From: Pseudomonas sp. PD9R
GTDB lineage: Bacteria; Pseudomonadota; Gammaproteobacteria; Pseudomonadales; Pseudomonadaceae
Assembly (NCBI RefSeq): GCF_019200975.1
Contig: NZ_JAHTMR010000004.1
Coordinates: forward strand, 186,001-250,000
Reading direction: 5' to 3'
Length of the DNA: 64,000 nucleotides
Shown here: positions 8,979 to 18,093 of the stretch, piece after piece
How positions within the stretch are numbered: position 1 is the stretch's first letter
Layout: every line of letters begins with the position of its first letter
Translations under genes and position numbers: made by a program
The notes under the pieces: model-generated
Databases searched by the model: none
What the model saw: only the letters and a program-made list of their open reading frames with translations
What the model was told of the DNA's origin: nothing

Positions 8979-9548
8979 TCACTGCTGCGAACAACAAAAA
9001 CAGGTGTTTTGCAGGTCCACCGGCATAAGCCCTGAGTGCGGGATGGCGATGCAGCGCAAGAGTGCGTTGGCCTTGTTGAGTTCGCTCAGCCATCCGGGGG
9101 CGCGCGTTTTGAAAACAGCAGCGTTATTGATGTTGCGATGCAATGCCCGAGAGAGGTCAAGCAGGTTTCTGGCCGCGAGTGAAAGGTGTTTGAAATGCGT
9201 TAACCCCATAGGCGGAACCTTGAGTTGGTTCAGCAAATCCAGGGTCTCGATCAGCGCCTGTTCCGGGGTTTTGGCTAATTGCGCGTAGGTGGAAAAGCCA
9301 TTGCGGGCATGCCCGAGAATTAGCAAGCCAGCCATTTGCGCAATGACCCGATTGAGCTGCCCATAAGGATGTTCGATCAAGGCGACATAACGATTGAGCT
9401 CATCGGTGACATGCACCAACGAGCGGTCTGACGGGACGGGTATAGGCTGAACCGCTTCATCGCCGAAGGGGGCCAGGCGACCCTCCATACAGTCCTGACT
9501 GAACGACAATGAGTAAGGCGAGTCTTGCGAACGCATAGCATCAAACAT
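8979..9548 (-). CDS. Hypothetical protein, 189 residues, mainly helical
   Basis: I do not recognise a family. The sequence is Leu/Ala-rich with several predicted helices and a Cys-rich tail (NTCFCCSQQ). No signal peptide or membrane segment is obvious. It sits 37 bp upstream of the MBL hydrolase on the same strand and diverges from a LysR regulator, so it may be the first gene of a two-gene LysR-controlled operon. The ribosome site is weak (AGAG), so the start is uncertain. Confidence 0.55.
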   Translation of the reverse strand: MFDAMRSQDSPYSLSFSQDCMEGRLAPFGDEAVQPIPVPSDRSLVHVTDELNRYVALIEHPYGQLNRVIAQMAGLLILGHARNGFSTYAQLAKTPEQALIETLDLLNQLKVPPMGLTHFKHLSLAARNLLDLSRALHRNINNAAVFKTRAPGWLSELNKANALLRCIAIPHSGLMPVDLQNTCFCCSQQ

Positions 9549-9673
9549 GTGGGGGCTCTCTTATTGTAATCCGCTTGAGTATTTGAGCGGCCCGGCCCCT
9601 TGGCAAACGCATAAAACTGATCACAGCTAATCGACTGGCTGATGGATGTCCCTGGGTTTTTCCTGTGAACAAA

Positions 9674-9692
9674 ATTCACATCCAGTGTGAAT
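9674..9692. promoter_or_regulatory. Inverted repeat in LysR divergent promoter
   Basis: ATTCACA and TGTGAAT, perfect 7-nt arms with a 5-nt spacer, in the 246-bp gap between the hypothetical gene (9548, minus) and the LysR gene (9795, plus). A second palindrome, GCACATGTGC, is at 9733-9742. Dyads of this kind in a LysR divergent promoter are typical autoregulatory sites. Confidence 0.4.
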
Positions 9693-9794
9693 AACCGGGC
9701 GTATCCACGGATTCAGAGATGTAATAGTTTAAGCACATGTGCTCCCAAAGCCGCCGGCACCGCGGTCGATACTAATAAGAGAAGGAGGAGAGAT

Positions 9795-10700
9795 CTGGAC
9801 AACTATTCCCAAATGCTCGCCTTCATCCGAGCGGCCGAACATGGCAGTTTTTCCGCGGCGGCCCGTGCCGGCCATCTGACCCCCTCGGCCGTCAGCAAGC
9901 TGATTTCACGACTGGAAGATCGCTTGCAGGTGCGATTGTTTGTGCGAAGTTCACGGGCACTGCTGCTGACGGAGGAGGGCGCGGCGTACCTCAAAAGCGC
10001 ACTGGCCGTCGTCGATGCCATGAGCGAGGCGGACTCACTGGCCGAGCGATTGCCCACCAGGGTCAGTGGCATGCTGCGCGTGCATACGATGACCACGTTC
10101 GCCAAGCATCAGATAATGCCGTGGCTACCTGAATTTCTCGGCACTTACCCGCTCCTTGATCTCGACATTCAGCTGGGGCCGCAATACATCGATCTGTTTG
10201 AGCAAGGGGTGGATGTGGCGATTCACAGCGGGTTCTTGCCTGACTCTTCGCGGGTGGCGCAACGTCTGAATGACAATGAATGGATTGTGTGCGCTTCACC
10301 CGAATACCTGGCCCGTCAGGCGCCTCTGCTCCATCCGCAGGACTTGCTGGAGCATCAGTGCTTCGGGTTCAGTTTCGATAGTCAGTGGAGCGCCTGGTCG
10401 TTTCGGGAAAACGGTCGCTTGATCAAGGTGCCATTCCGCAGTCGCACGTCATTCAGCCAGGGTGACCTGTTGCGAGATCTGGCGCTGCAAGGGGCGGGCA
10501 TCGTTAAGTTAGCCGGATTTCATATTGGCGAGGATATTCGTCAAGGTCGTCTCGTCCCTGTGCTGTCCGAGTTTTATACCGGAACAAAAGAATCAGTCAG
10601 TCTGATTTACGCGAACCGTAAATACTTAAGTCCGCGAATCAAAGTATTTAATGACTTCCTCAGCAGCCGCGTCAAAGGCTTGTGCTGGACGATTACATAA
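9795..10700 (+). CDS. LysR-family transcriptional regulator with probable CTG start
   Basis: 302 residues. The winged helix occupies the first 60 residues (FSAAARAGHLTPSAVSKLIS), followed by a substrate-binding domain. The frame is open back to an ATG at 9687, but that adds 36 low-complexity residues. Family members normally start with about M-D-x-x-x-x-M-x-x-F; here LDNYSQMLAF begins with CTG at 9795, placed 5 nt after a perfect AGGAGGAG. A start at 9813 (ATG) would truncate helix 1. It probably controls the divergent 8979-9548 gene. Confidence 0.8.
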   Translation: MDNYSQMLAFIRAAEHGSFSAAARAGHLTPSAVSKLISRLEDRLQVRLFVRSSRALLLTEEGAAYLKSALAVVDAMSEADSLAERLPTRVSGMLRVHTMTTFAKHQIMPWLPEFLGTYPLLDLDIQLGPQYIDLFEQGVDVAIHSGFLPDSSRVAQRLNDNEWIVCASPEYLARQAPLLHPQDLLEHQCFGFSFDSQWSAWSFRENGRLIKVPFRSRTSFSQGDLLRDLALQGAGIVKLAGFHIGEDIRQGRLVPVLSEFYTGTKESVSLIYANRKYLSPRIKVFNDFLSSRVKGLCWTIT

Positions 10701-10860
10701 CACATTTTAGCAAGACCCTCTTTCTTGCCCTGTTGCTTGAGTTGCATTGATTGAAAGTGCGCTCAATCGTTATCAAGTTGCACGTTTGCTGCCGACTTGA
10801 TGGTGTCTGCGATAGCGATATCGCAATCTGGTAAATGTCTGACCGTGAGGTTGAATAAAA

Positions 10861-11427
10861 ATGACTGTACAAGAACAAAGTTTGGCAAGGCCTGTGATGA
10901 CTTCTCATCGTGGTGATCGATCCAAGGTGCCCTATCAATTCGACCAGCCGGCCGGTATGCCAGCCGACTTTTTGCTGGCGGGTGCGCTCAATCTCGACTG
11001 TGATGAACGCGAGTGGGTACCCCAGGCTGAAGGTGTCTGGTTTCGGCCATTGATACTGAGCCTGAGTGGCGGCTACTTCGTCAATCTCACCCGGGTGCGG
11101 CGCTCAGGTGTGCTGTCCCGCCACCGCCATGGTGGGCCAGTGCACGCGTTCACTTTACGGGGCCACTGGCATTACCTCGAGCACGAATGGGTGGCCACCG
11201 AAGGGAGCTACGCGTTTGAACCACCAGGAGAAACCCATACGCTGGTAGTCCCCGAAGAGGTCACCGAAATGATTACCTTGTTCCATGTGACCGGCAACTA
11301 TGTCTATGTAGATCCCTACGGTAAGGCGCTGGATTACGAAGATGTTTATACAAAGCTGGAAAGTGCCCGTCAGCATTATGAAAGTGTCGGGTTAGGCGCT
11401 GACTATGCCGATCGTTTCATTCGTTGA
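10861..11427 (+). CDS. Cupin dioxygenase, 2,4'-dihydroxyacetophenone dioxygenase-like
   Basis: 188 residues. The cupin metal motif is clear: SRHRHGGPVHAFTLRG (two His plus the Glu-equivalent position) and later EPPGETHTLVVP with the third His. Length and the LRGHWHYLEHEW segment resemble 2,4'-dihydroxyacetophenone dioxygenase, an iron enzyme that cleaves a side-chain C-C bond to give an aromatic acid and formate. GAGG precedes the start at a slightly long spacing. It lies between a LysR gene and an MFS importer and may act with them; the exact substrate is unknown. Confidence 0.7.
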   Translation: MTVQEQSLARPVMTSHRGDRSKVPYQFDQPAGMPADFLLAGALNLDCDEREWVPQAEGVWFRPLILSLSGGYFVNLTRVRRSGVLSRHRHGGPVHAFTLRGHWHYLEHEWVATEGSYAFEPPGETHTLVVPEEVTEMITLFHVTGNYVYVDPYGKALDYEDVYTKLESARQHYESVGLGADYADRFIR

Positions 11428-11528
11428 CATCTGCCCCGTATCAACTGTACGCCGCGAACTCTAAATGAATTTACGAATTCGCATTGTTCGCGGATACCCG
11501 TTTTTCTAACTTGCGTGAATTTTTATGC

Positions 11529-11545
11529 TGCTTGCGCAGCAAGCA
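11529..11545. other. Hairpin TGCTTGC-GCA-GCAAGCA
   Basis: Perfect 7-bp stem with a 3-nt loop in the 228-bp gap between the cupin and the MFS gene, followed by AATAATTTT. It may be a weak terminator or attenuator. Just before it, CCGCGAAC and GTTCGCGG (from about 11452) form a second, wider dyad. Confidence 0.4.
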
Positions 11546-11655
11546 ATAATTTTCGAAATCCATGTCGCGGGGTATTAAAAGCGCGGCCCCGAGTTTGACT
11601 CGATGAAATCTTTCTTGCGCACTTCCAATAACAATATTTGCAGGAGATTCGATCC

Positions 11656-12993
11656 ATGCAACTCCAATCCTCCGTCGCTCAAGGCGCCATGGCGTTGATC
11701 GATGACAACGATCCTGTTTACCGAAAAATTGCCTGGCGGCTCATGCCGTTTCTGTTCGTCTGTTACGTGTTCGCCTATCTGGACAGAGTGAACGTCGGGT
11801 TTGCCGCATTACATATGAAAGCCGACCTGAGTTTCTCCGACGCCGTCTACGGGCTGGGGGCGGGTATCTTTTTCTTCGGTTACGTGTGCTGCGAGATACC
11901 CAGCAACTTGTTGATGAAACGTCTGGGTGCCCGGGTCACTATCGCCCGAATCATGATCGGCTGGGGCTTTGTGTCGTGTTGCACCATGCTCGTTCATAGT
12001 CCCACCTCGTTCTATCTCATGCGCCTGTTGCTCGGCGCTTTTGAGGCCGGCTTCGCTCCGGGGGTATTGCTGTACTTGACGTTCTGGTTTCCACCGGCCC
12101 GACGGGCTCAAATGGCCGCGATTTTTCTCTGCGGGTCGGCTATCGCTGGCGTGGCAGGGGCGCCGTTGTCAGGGGTCATTCTGGATGCGTTCCATGGGAT
12201 TGCCGGGCTGCAAGGCTGGCAATGGCTGTTTGTCATAGAAGGAGTTCCGTCCATCGTGCTGGGCCTCATCGCACTGGCGTTGCTCTCTGATGGCCCGAGT
12301 ACCTGCAAGTGGCTCAGACCCGACGAAAAGGCCAAAGTAATACGGCATTTGGCGAGTTTCCAGCCGGCAGTCGATAGAGGTTTCCTGGCCGCTCTGCGAG
12401 AACCGCCGATCCACTTGATCGCCTTGACCTGGTTCACCATCGTTTGTGGCCACAACGCCGTCAACTTCTGGATGCCTATGATGTTGCGGGAAGCAGGCTT
12501 GACCACCGCGACGCAGATCGGCATGTGGGCCGTCGTGCCTTACGCCTTCACCACGATCGGAATGATCCTGATCTCACGACACTCCGATCAGCGACTCGAG
12601 CGGCGTATTCATATTTCTGCGTGTTCATTGCTGGCGGCGGTAGGTTTTGGGATGTTGCCATTTGTTCAGGGGCATTTTGGCCTGAGTATTTTCGGGCTGA
12701 CACTGGCAGCGCTCGGTGTGTTCTCTGCAATGCCGATCATCCTCGCAATGCCCATGAGCTATCTGCCGGCCGGCGCTACCGCCGGGGGGATCGCTTATGT
12801 GAACACGATCGGGATGCTGGGTGGTTTTGTCGGGCCTTACATGATGGGCGCGATCAAGACGGCTACGGGCAGTTTTGCGAACGGGTTGTTCGCCGTTACC
12901 GGACTGTTGTTGATCGGAATATTGATCATGACCTTGATGGTACGAACTCCTCGCCTGGAACCTGTGCTGGATGCGCGAGTACCTGCCGCATAA
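11656..12993 (+). CDS. MFS transporter, anion:cation symporter (ACS) type
   Basis: 445 residues, 12 predicted membrane segments. The N-terminal RLMPFLFVCYVFAYLDRVNVGFA is the signature of the ACS family (phthalate, tartrate, 4-hydroxyphenylacetate importers). I chose the ATG at 11656 with CAGGAG upstream. It follows the DAD-like cupin and is a likely importer of an aromatic or dicarboxylic acid for that enzyme. Confidence 0.85.
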   Translation: MQLQSSVAQGAMALIDDNDPVYRKIAWRLMPFLFVCYVFAYLDRVNVGFAALHMKADLSFSDAVYGLGAGIFFFGYVCCEIPSNLLMKRLGARVTIARIMIGWGFVSCCTMLVHSPTSFYLMRLLLGAFEAGFAPGVLLYLTFWFPPARRAQMAAIFLCGSAIAGVAGAPLSGVILDAFHGIAGLQGWQWLFVIEGVPSIVLGLIALALLSDGPSTCKWLRPDEKAKVIRHLASFQPAVDRGFLAALREPPIHLIALTWFTIVCGHNAVNFWMPMMLREAGLTTATQIGMWAVVPYAFTTIGMILISRHSDQRLERRIHISACSLLAAVGFGMLPFVQGHFGLSIFGLTLAALGVFSAMPIILAMPMSYLPAGATAGGIAYVNTIGMLGGFVGPYMMGAIKTATGSFANGLFAVTGLLLIGILIMTLMVRTPRLEPVLDARVPAA

Positions 12994-13181
12994 AGCGAAG
13001 AAAATAGTGTGGGACATTGCCTGCACGCGATGTGATTCGTTAGATAATTCGTCGAGTGATTACTCGGCGATTTAACTATTTCGTTTGTACTCGCAGGGGC
13101 GGAGAGGGGCTTGCTCTTGTTTTTATAATGCAAGCGGTGAGGCGTAAGGAGCAGTAGTCGTTTGATGCGCGGGTGTAACCG

Positions 13182-13442
13182 TTAACCGCCGAAGGCGTCG
13201 CAATCTGTTGACAACGAAAGGTATTCAAGCCCTTTGATGTGTCCACTGGAGTCGCGGTAGATCATGGTCACGGGAACGGCATTGCACTTATCCGCTGGGG
13301 TCGTAATCGAAATCACACTGGCGATGTCCAGGTGCATTGTGTAGCGATACGGTTCAATTTCTACATGGCGTTCATCTGTTGACTGACCTGCCATGACTGT
13401 GGAACAGAACACCAGAACTGCCAATGGAAGCAGGTTTTTCAT
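13182..13442 (-). CDS. DUF2790 family small secreted protein
   Basis: 86 residues from the ATG at 13442. A signal peptide (MKNLLPLAVLVFCSTVMA) precedes a short mature domain with Cys residues in DKCNAVPV and STDCDAFGG that could form a disulfide. The pattern of a YxMHLDIASVISIT strand and a VTMIYRDSSG strand is that of DUF2790, a family common in Pseudomonas periplasms with no assigned function. It stands alone between two catabolic groups. Confidence 0.7.
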   Translation of the reverse strand: MKNLLPLAVLVFCSTVMAGQSTDERHVEIEPYRYTMHLDIASVISITTPADKCNAVPVTMIYRDSSGHIKGLEYLSLSTDCDAFGG

Positions 13443-13532
13443 TGCAATAACCTCGTTGATCAAGACTCCCTCCGTACGTTGCGTGGACGAAACCGAGGGA
13501 GGTAAGCCGGGTGTTGAGGCAGCGATTCGACC

Positions 13533-13946
13533 TTAGAGACCGATAACGTCGCGATGAACCTCAAGCGAATTGCGCTCTACCCAGTTGTGCGCCAGCAGAC
13601 CGTCTGGGCGTACTTCCCAAACCGCAGTACCGAGCATTTCGAAAGGTGTGCTACACGAGCGAGCACCTATGAAGCCCTTGTTCTTGCCGGTGAGTTTCCA
13701 CCGTGAGGCCACGCGAGTACCTTCTTTGTTCTGGAAGGTCTCGATGCTGCCAAATGTGAAATCTTCGATCTTCGACAGAAAGACGCCGATCCACTCAATA
13801 AAGGCTTCACGGCCGACGACATCGACCCCGCCAGAGGTAATGACAAAGTCTTCAGCAACAAAGCGCGCGGCGGCCTGCGGATCTTTCGCCTGCCAGACTT
13901 CGCGCCAGAAGCGTTCAACAATTTCTACAGCTTTATTGTCAGGCAT
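13533..13946 (-). CDS. SnoaL-like / NTF2-fold protein
   Basis: 137 residues, preceded by AGGAGATAG. The segment VERFWREVWQAKDPQAAARF and the later FEMLGTAVWEVRPDGLLAHNW are typical of SnoaL-like polyketide-cyclase or ketosteroid-isomerase folds. Such proteins bind small hydrophobic substrates and range from isomerases to hydratases, so the reaction is not predictable. It diverges from the LysR gene at 14110, its likely regulator. Confidence 0.75.
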   Translation of the reverse strand: MPDNKAVEIVERFWREVWQAKDPQAAARFVAEDFVITSGGVDVVGREAFIEWIGVFLSKIEDFTFGSIETFQNKEGTRVASRWKLTGKNKGFIGARSCSTPFEMLGTAVWEVRPDGLLAHNWVERNSLEVHRDVIGL

Positions 13947-14109
13947 TTTCTATCTCCTGGAATTTGGGCTCGGCGTCCCATTCAGTGGTGACGCTGGATT
14001 AATCGGTGAAAAGTCCCTAGGGGATGATCACAAGTATGATGTTCGGAGTTTGCTATCTATAATTCAAACGCATAAAGTTAATGGCATCTAGTTGAAAGGC
14101 GAATTCATC

Positions 14110-14988
14110 ATGCAAGCGGGCGACGTTGATATCGATTTGCTTCGGGCGTTTATCGCAGTCGCAGAAACGGGGAGCTTCACGGCGGCGGCGGAGGTGATTG
14201 CACGATCGCAATCAGCGGTGAGTCAGAAAATCATCCGGTTGGAAGAAGTACTTGGCATGCGCGTTTTCGAACGCACCAGTCGTGCATTGACTCTGACCCC
14301 GGAGGGCGAACGTCTTCTGGTTGGCGCACGCAAAATGATGGTGCACTTTGACAATTTCGTCCGTGAAATCAGAGAGCCGGAGGGGGTGAATGTCCTGCGT
14401 CTGGGCATCTCTGAAAACCTGGTGCCTACCCAGTTGCCACGACTGCTCTCACGCTTCAGCAAGCTCTATCCGGATATTCAGCTGGAACTCACCACTGGCC
14501 TCAGCAACGACTTGTTGGCGGACCACGAAGCAGGACTGCTGGATGTGGTGATCGCGAAACGCAAGATCAGCGCCACGGCCCAGCGCGGTAGGATCATCTG
14601 GCGTGAACCACTGGTCTGGATTGCCGCAAAGGATTATGAAATTGAAGCATCGCGGCCGGTGCGCCTAGTGATGATGCGACCTCCATGCGCATACCGCGCG
14701 ATCATGATCGAGGCGATGGCTTCGGTAAGGCGCGAGTGGACTTCGGCCTGTCTGGCCAGCAATCTGATTGGCGTTCAAGCAGCCGTAGCAGGCGGATTGG
14801 GTATCACCGCCCTTGGCACTTCATTTCTGCAGGAAGGCATGAAAATCGTCGAGCCCTCGGAAAAATTGCCAACGCTGCCCACCACTGAAGTGGCGGTGAT
14901 CGGCGATGATGTTCGCACTCAGCATTTAGTCCAGCCTTTGGTGTCGTTGCTGACTGAAGGACTGATGTCTGGCACTAGCCTGACCTGA
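14110..14988 (+). CDS. LysR-family transcriptional regulator
   Basis: 292 residues from the ATG at 14110, with AAGGCG upstream. The helix-turn-helix is FTAAAEVIARSQSAVSQKI within residues 20-45, followed by the LysR effector domain. It diverges from the SnoaL-like gene across 163 bp and probably controls it. No effector can be inferred. Confidence 0.85.
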   Translation: MQAGDVDIDLLRAFIAVAETGSFTAAAEVIARSQSAVSQKIIRLEEVLGMRVFERTSRALTLTPEGERLLVGARKMMVHFDNFVREIREPEGVNVLRLGISENLVPTQLPRLLSRFSKLYPDIQLELTTGLSNDLLADHEAGLLDVVIAKRKISATAQRGRIIWREPLVWIAAKDYEIEASRPVRLVMMRPPCAYRAIMIEAMASVRREWTSACLASNLIGVQAAVAGGLGITALGTSFLQEGMKIVEPSEKLPTLPTTEVAVIGDDVRTQHLVQPLVSLLTEGLMSGTSLT

Positions 14989-15033
14989 CATTCCAGGTTT
15001 CATACTTCTTGATCGCGTCAGCGAAGGGCGCAT

Positions 15034-15921
15034 TCAATGCTGATCTTGCAATAGCGCGATCAACGCCTTCACACAGCCGGGCAATGCTTCTATGTCACGA
15101 ACCAGGATGCTGCGTTCGCGAACGACCCAAGGCTCGTCCAACGATAAAATGGCCAGATTCATGGTTTTACTGTTACGGATGGCGGCCGACTCCGGTATGA
15201 CGCCAATGCCGACACCAGCCTCAACCATTCGGCAAACGGCCTCGAAGCTCGACAACTGAATTCGCCATACCAGGGTTTCACCCAACAACTCGGCCTGGTC
15301 ACGGACAAACGCCTGGAGCGTGCTGCCTTCTTGCAAGCCGACGTGATGGAACGCCACAGTGTCACGCAATTTTATGTGCTTGCGCTGTGTCAGCTCGTGC
15401 TCTTTGGGTACCACAAGCACCAGTCGGTCTGTACTGAAGTGCAAAACTTGAAGGTTTTTCGCCGCAACAGGGCCGGCAATGATGCCGATATCCGTTGAGC
15501 CATCAAGTACCCCTCGAATGATGTCGCGCGATAGGCGCTCCCGTAAATCAACCGTCACACCAGGGCGTGCAGCGAGGAATCCTGCCAGCAGTTCCGGAAG
15601 GAACTCAGTGACAGCAGTTGTATTGGCGAAAATGCGAATGTGTCCGGAAGAATCGGTGCCGAATTCGGCGAACTCGGTTTTCAAGTAACCGACCTGACGC
15701 ATGATCAATCGCGCATGCTGCAAAAGCTTCTTCCCGGCATCCGTCAGATCGACACCCTTGCTGTCGCGATACAACAAGTGGCTGTTCAACTGCGCTTCCA
15801 GCGCTTTGATCCGTACGCTTGCCGCGGCAGGCGAGATGAAGGCTCGTCGCGCCCCCTGAGTCAGACTGGAGGCTTCTGCGATGTGTATGAACAACCGCAG
15901 ATCGGTCAAATCAAAGTGCAT
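15034..15921 (-). CDS. itcR: LysR regulator of the itaconate operon (ItcR/RipR-like)
   Basis: 295 residues from the second Met at 15921. The DNA-binding domain (LTQGARRAFISPAAASVRIK) is at residues 15-40. It is divergent from ich, the same arrangement as PA0877 beside PA0878 in P. aeruginosa, where the LysR protein activates itaconate catabolism. A perfect dyad in the shared promoter supports this role. Assignment of the effector as itaconate is by context. Confidence 0.75.
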   Translation of the reverse strand: MHFDLTDLRLFIHIAEASSLTQGARRAFISPAAASVRIKALEAQLNSHLLYRDSKGVDLTDAGKKLLQHARLIMRQVGYLKTEFAEFGTDSSGHIRIFANTTAVTEFLPELLAGFLAARPGVTVDLRERLSRDIIRGVLDGSTDIGIIAGPVAAKNLQVLHFSTDRLVLVVPKEHELTQRKHIKLRDTVAFHHVGLQEGSTLQAFVRDQAELLGETLVWRIQLSSFEAVCRMVEAGVGIGVIPESAAIRNSKTMNLAILSLDEPWVVRERSILVRDIEALPGCVKALIALLQDQH

Positions 15922-15949
15922 CGGCAAAGCCCTTTTCCTATCAGCTGAA

Positions 15950-15970
15950 GCGTTAATTTTGTATTAACGC
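15950..15970. promoter_or_regulatory. LysR operator candidate of the itaconate operon
   Basis: GCGTTAAT and ATTAACGC, perfect 8-nt arms with a 5-nt spacer, centred between the LysR gene and ich. It has the T-N11-A form expected of LysR boxes. A second dyad, CCTCGA and TCGAGG (16022-16041), lies just upstream of the ich start. Confidence 0.55.
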
Positions 15971-16052
15971 CGGGTTAAATAAAAGTAGATTCACAGAACG
16001 CCAGGCCACTCGCATTATCGGCCTCGACCGAATAATCGAGGACGCACATTTC

Positions 16053-16880
16053 ATGAGTAATCAGGACCTGAGCGCTTGGCTTGGCAAGACTGAACAGGCG
16101 GTGGATGATCTGGGATCAGGACTGCTCAAGCGCGTAGCGGCAACTTTTGGTGCGCAGCCGATAATGCCCGGCGCACCGCTTCCCGCGTTGTGGCACTGGT
16201 GCTTTTTTCAGGACCCCGTGGCCGAGTCTGGCCTGGGTGCAGACGGACATCCAGCCCGCGGAGGTTTCCTGCCTCCTGCCGACAATCGCAATCGAATGTG
16301 GGCCGGTAGCCGCGTCGAATTCTTTCAATCGCTACTTGCCGGTATTGAGGCGTCCCGCCTCTCGACCGTCACGCGTATCGAAGAAAAGGTCGGGCGCAGC
16401 GGCCAGTTGTTGTTCGTGACGGTAAGGCACGAGTTTTTCCAAAACGGACACCTGTGCATTCGTGAAGAACAGGACATTGTGTATCGCGAGGCCAGCGCAC
16501 CGAATCTGGCTGCCGGCAATGCAGTGCCGGCAGCCCAGTGGAATGAATCCGTTTCTCCTACCGCCGTACTGTTGTTCCGTTATTCGGCCATCACGTTTAA
16601 CGCGCACCGTATCCATTACGACGTTCCCTATGTCGTGGACGTCGAAGGCTATCCCGAAAAAGTCGTCCACGGCCCGCTCATAGCCACACTGAATCTGCAT
16701 GCATTTTTACGCGCCCATCCCACTGCACAACTGCGCACTTTCAGCTTTCGTGGCGTACGCCCATTGATCGCCCCCCATCTCTTTGAAGTTGGAGGAACAC
16801 TAGTTGAATCCGGCCATGCGCAGTTATGGGCGAGCAATGAAGGCGGGATCGCGCAGGTCGCGGATCTGATTTTCGACTGA
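16053..16880 (+). CDS. ich: Itaconyl-CoA hydratase (MaoC/HTD2-like)
   Basis: 275 residues, double-hotdog HTD2-like hydratase similar to mesaconyl-C4-CoA hydratases. The catalytic region is FNAHRIHYDVPYV with the Asp/His pair, followed by VVHGPLIATL. In P. aeruginosa the homologue PA0878 hydrates itaconyl-CoA to (S)-citramalyl-CoA. Here it is the first gene of a plus-strand operon with an ACAD, a PrpD-like gene, ict and ccl. The itaconate assignment comes mainly from gene order. Confidence 0.8.
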   Translation: MSNQDLSAWLGKTEQAVDDLGSGLLKRVAATFGAQPIMPGAPLPALWHWCFFQDPVAESGLGADGHPARGGFLPPADNRNRMWAGSRVEFFQSLLAGIEASRLSTVTRIEEKVGRSGQLLFVTVRHEFFQNGHLCIREEQDIVYREASAPNLAAGNAVPAAQWNESVSPTAVLLFRYSAITFNAHRIHYDVPYVVDVEGYPEKVVHGPLIATLNLHAFLRAHPTAQLRTFSFRGVRPLIAPHLFEVGGTLVESGHAQLWASNEGGIAQVADLIFD

Positions 16881-16920
16881 GTGAGCCAACTCACTTGCTG
16901 GCATTTTGAGAGTGATCGCA

Positions 16921-18081
16921 ATGCAAAACAAAAATGAAGAACTCAACGCAATTCGGGAAGGTGTACAGGCATTGTGCGCGGAGTTCGACGGCGCTTACTG
17001 GCGTGAGGTCGATGAGCGCAAGGGCTTCCCGGAAGCGTTTGTCAAAGCACTGACTGACGCCGGATGGTTGGCCGCAATGATTCCTTTGGAATATGGCGGA
17101 TCTGGCCTGGGATTGGCCGAAGCCTCGGTGATTCTCGAGGAGGTCAACCGTTGTGGCGGTAACTCCGGCACCGTGCACGGGCAGATGTACAACATGTTTA
17201 CGCTCTTGCGTCACGGTAGCGAAGAGCAGAAAAGTTACTACCTCCCCAAAATCGCTGCAGGTGAACTGCGGCTGCAATCCATGGGGGTCACTGAGCCCTC
17301 TACGGGGACAGACACCACGAAGATCAAAACGACGGCCGTTCGCAAGGGCGACAAGTATGTAATCAATGGGCAGAAAGTCTGGATCTCGCGCATCCAGCAT
17401 TCCGACCTGATGATCCTGCTGGCGCGGACTACGCCCCTGGCGGAAGTGAAAAAGAAGTCGGAAGGCATGTCGATCTTCCTGGTCGATCTACGCGAAGCCA
17501 TCGGAAACGGCCTGACTGTCCAGCCGATAGCAAACATGGTCAATCATGAAACCAACGAGTTGTTTTTCGACAATCTGGAATTGCCGCTCGACAGCTTGAT
17601 TGGGGAGGAGGGCAAAGGATTCAGATACATCCTTGACGGCCTGAATGCCGAACGTACATTGATCGCCGCAGAGTGCATTGGTGACGGCCGGTGGTTTATT
17701 GAAAAAGCCAGTGCTTATGCCCGTGATCGCGTGGTTTTTGGACGCCCCATCGGGCAAAACCAAGGTGTCCAGTTTCCGATTGCCGAAGCGCATATCGAAA
17801 TCGAAGCGGCCGATCTCATGCGCTGGCGCGCTTGTGAAGAGTACGACAGCGGCATTAACGCCGGTGCCAGTGCCAACATGGCCAAGTACCTCGCTGCAAA
17901 AGCTTCTTGGGAAGCCGCCAATGCCTGCTTGCAGACCCACGGAGGCTTCGGTTTTGCCTGTGAATATGACGTCGAACGCAAGTTCCGCGAAACACGCCTC
18001 TATCACGTCGCCCCGATTTCCACCAACTTGATCTTGTCGTACGTAGCTGAGCACTTGCTCGAGCTACCTCGCAGTTTTTAA
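16921..18081 (+). CDS. Acyl-CoA dehydrogenase of the itaconate cluster (PA0879-like)
   Basis: 386 residues from the ATG at 16921. ACAD elements are MGVTEPSTGTDTTKIKT, GQKVWISRIQHSD and LQTHGGFGF. The C-terminal segment where the catalytic Glu usually sits reads LYHVAPISTNLI, without the YEGT pattern, so the base may lie elsewhere as in isovaleryl-type enzymes. Homologues occupy this place in the P. aeruginosa itaconate cluster, possibly converting methylsuccinyl- to mesaconyl- or itaconyl-CoA; this is not established. Confidence 0.8.
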   Translation: MQNKNEELNAIREGVQALCAEFDGAYWREVDERKGFPEAFVKALTDAGWLAAMIPLEYGGSGLGLAEASVILEEVNRCGGNSGTVHGQMYNMFTLLRHGSEEQKSYYLPKIAAGELRLQSMGVTEPSTGTDTTKIKTTAVRKGDKYVINGQKVWISRIQHSDLMILLARTTPLAEVKKKSEGMSIFLVDLREAIGNGLTVQPIANMVNHETNELFFDNLELPLDSLIGEEGKGFRYILDGLNAERTLIAAECIGDGRWFIEKASAYARDRVVFGRPIGQNQGVQFPIAEAHIEIEAADLMRWRACEEYDSGINAGASANMAKYLAAKASWEAANACLQTHGGFGFACEYDVERKFRETRLYHVAPISTNLILSYVAEHLLELPRSF

Positions 18082-18093
18082 GGGAGCCAGCCC

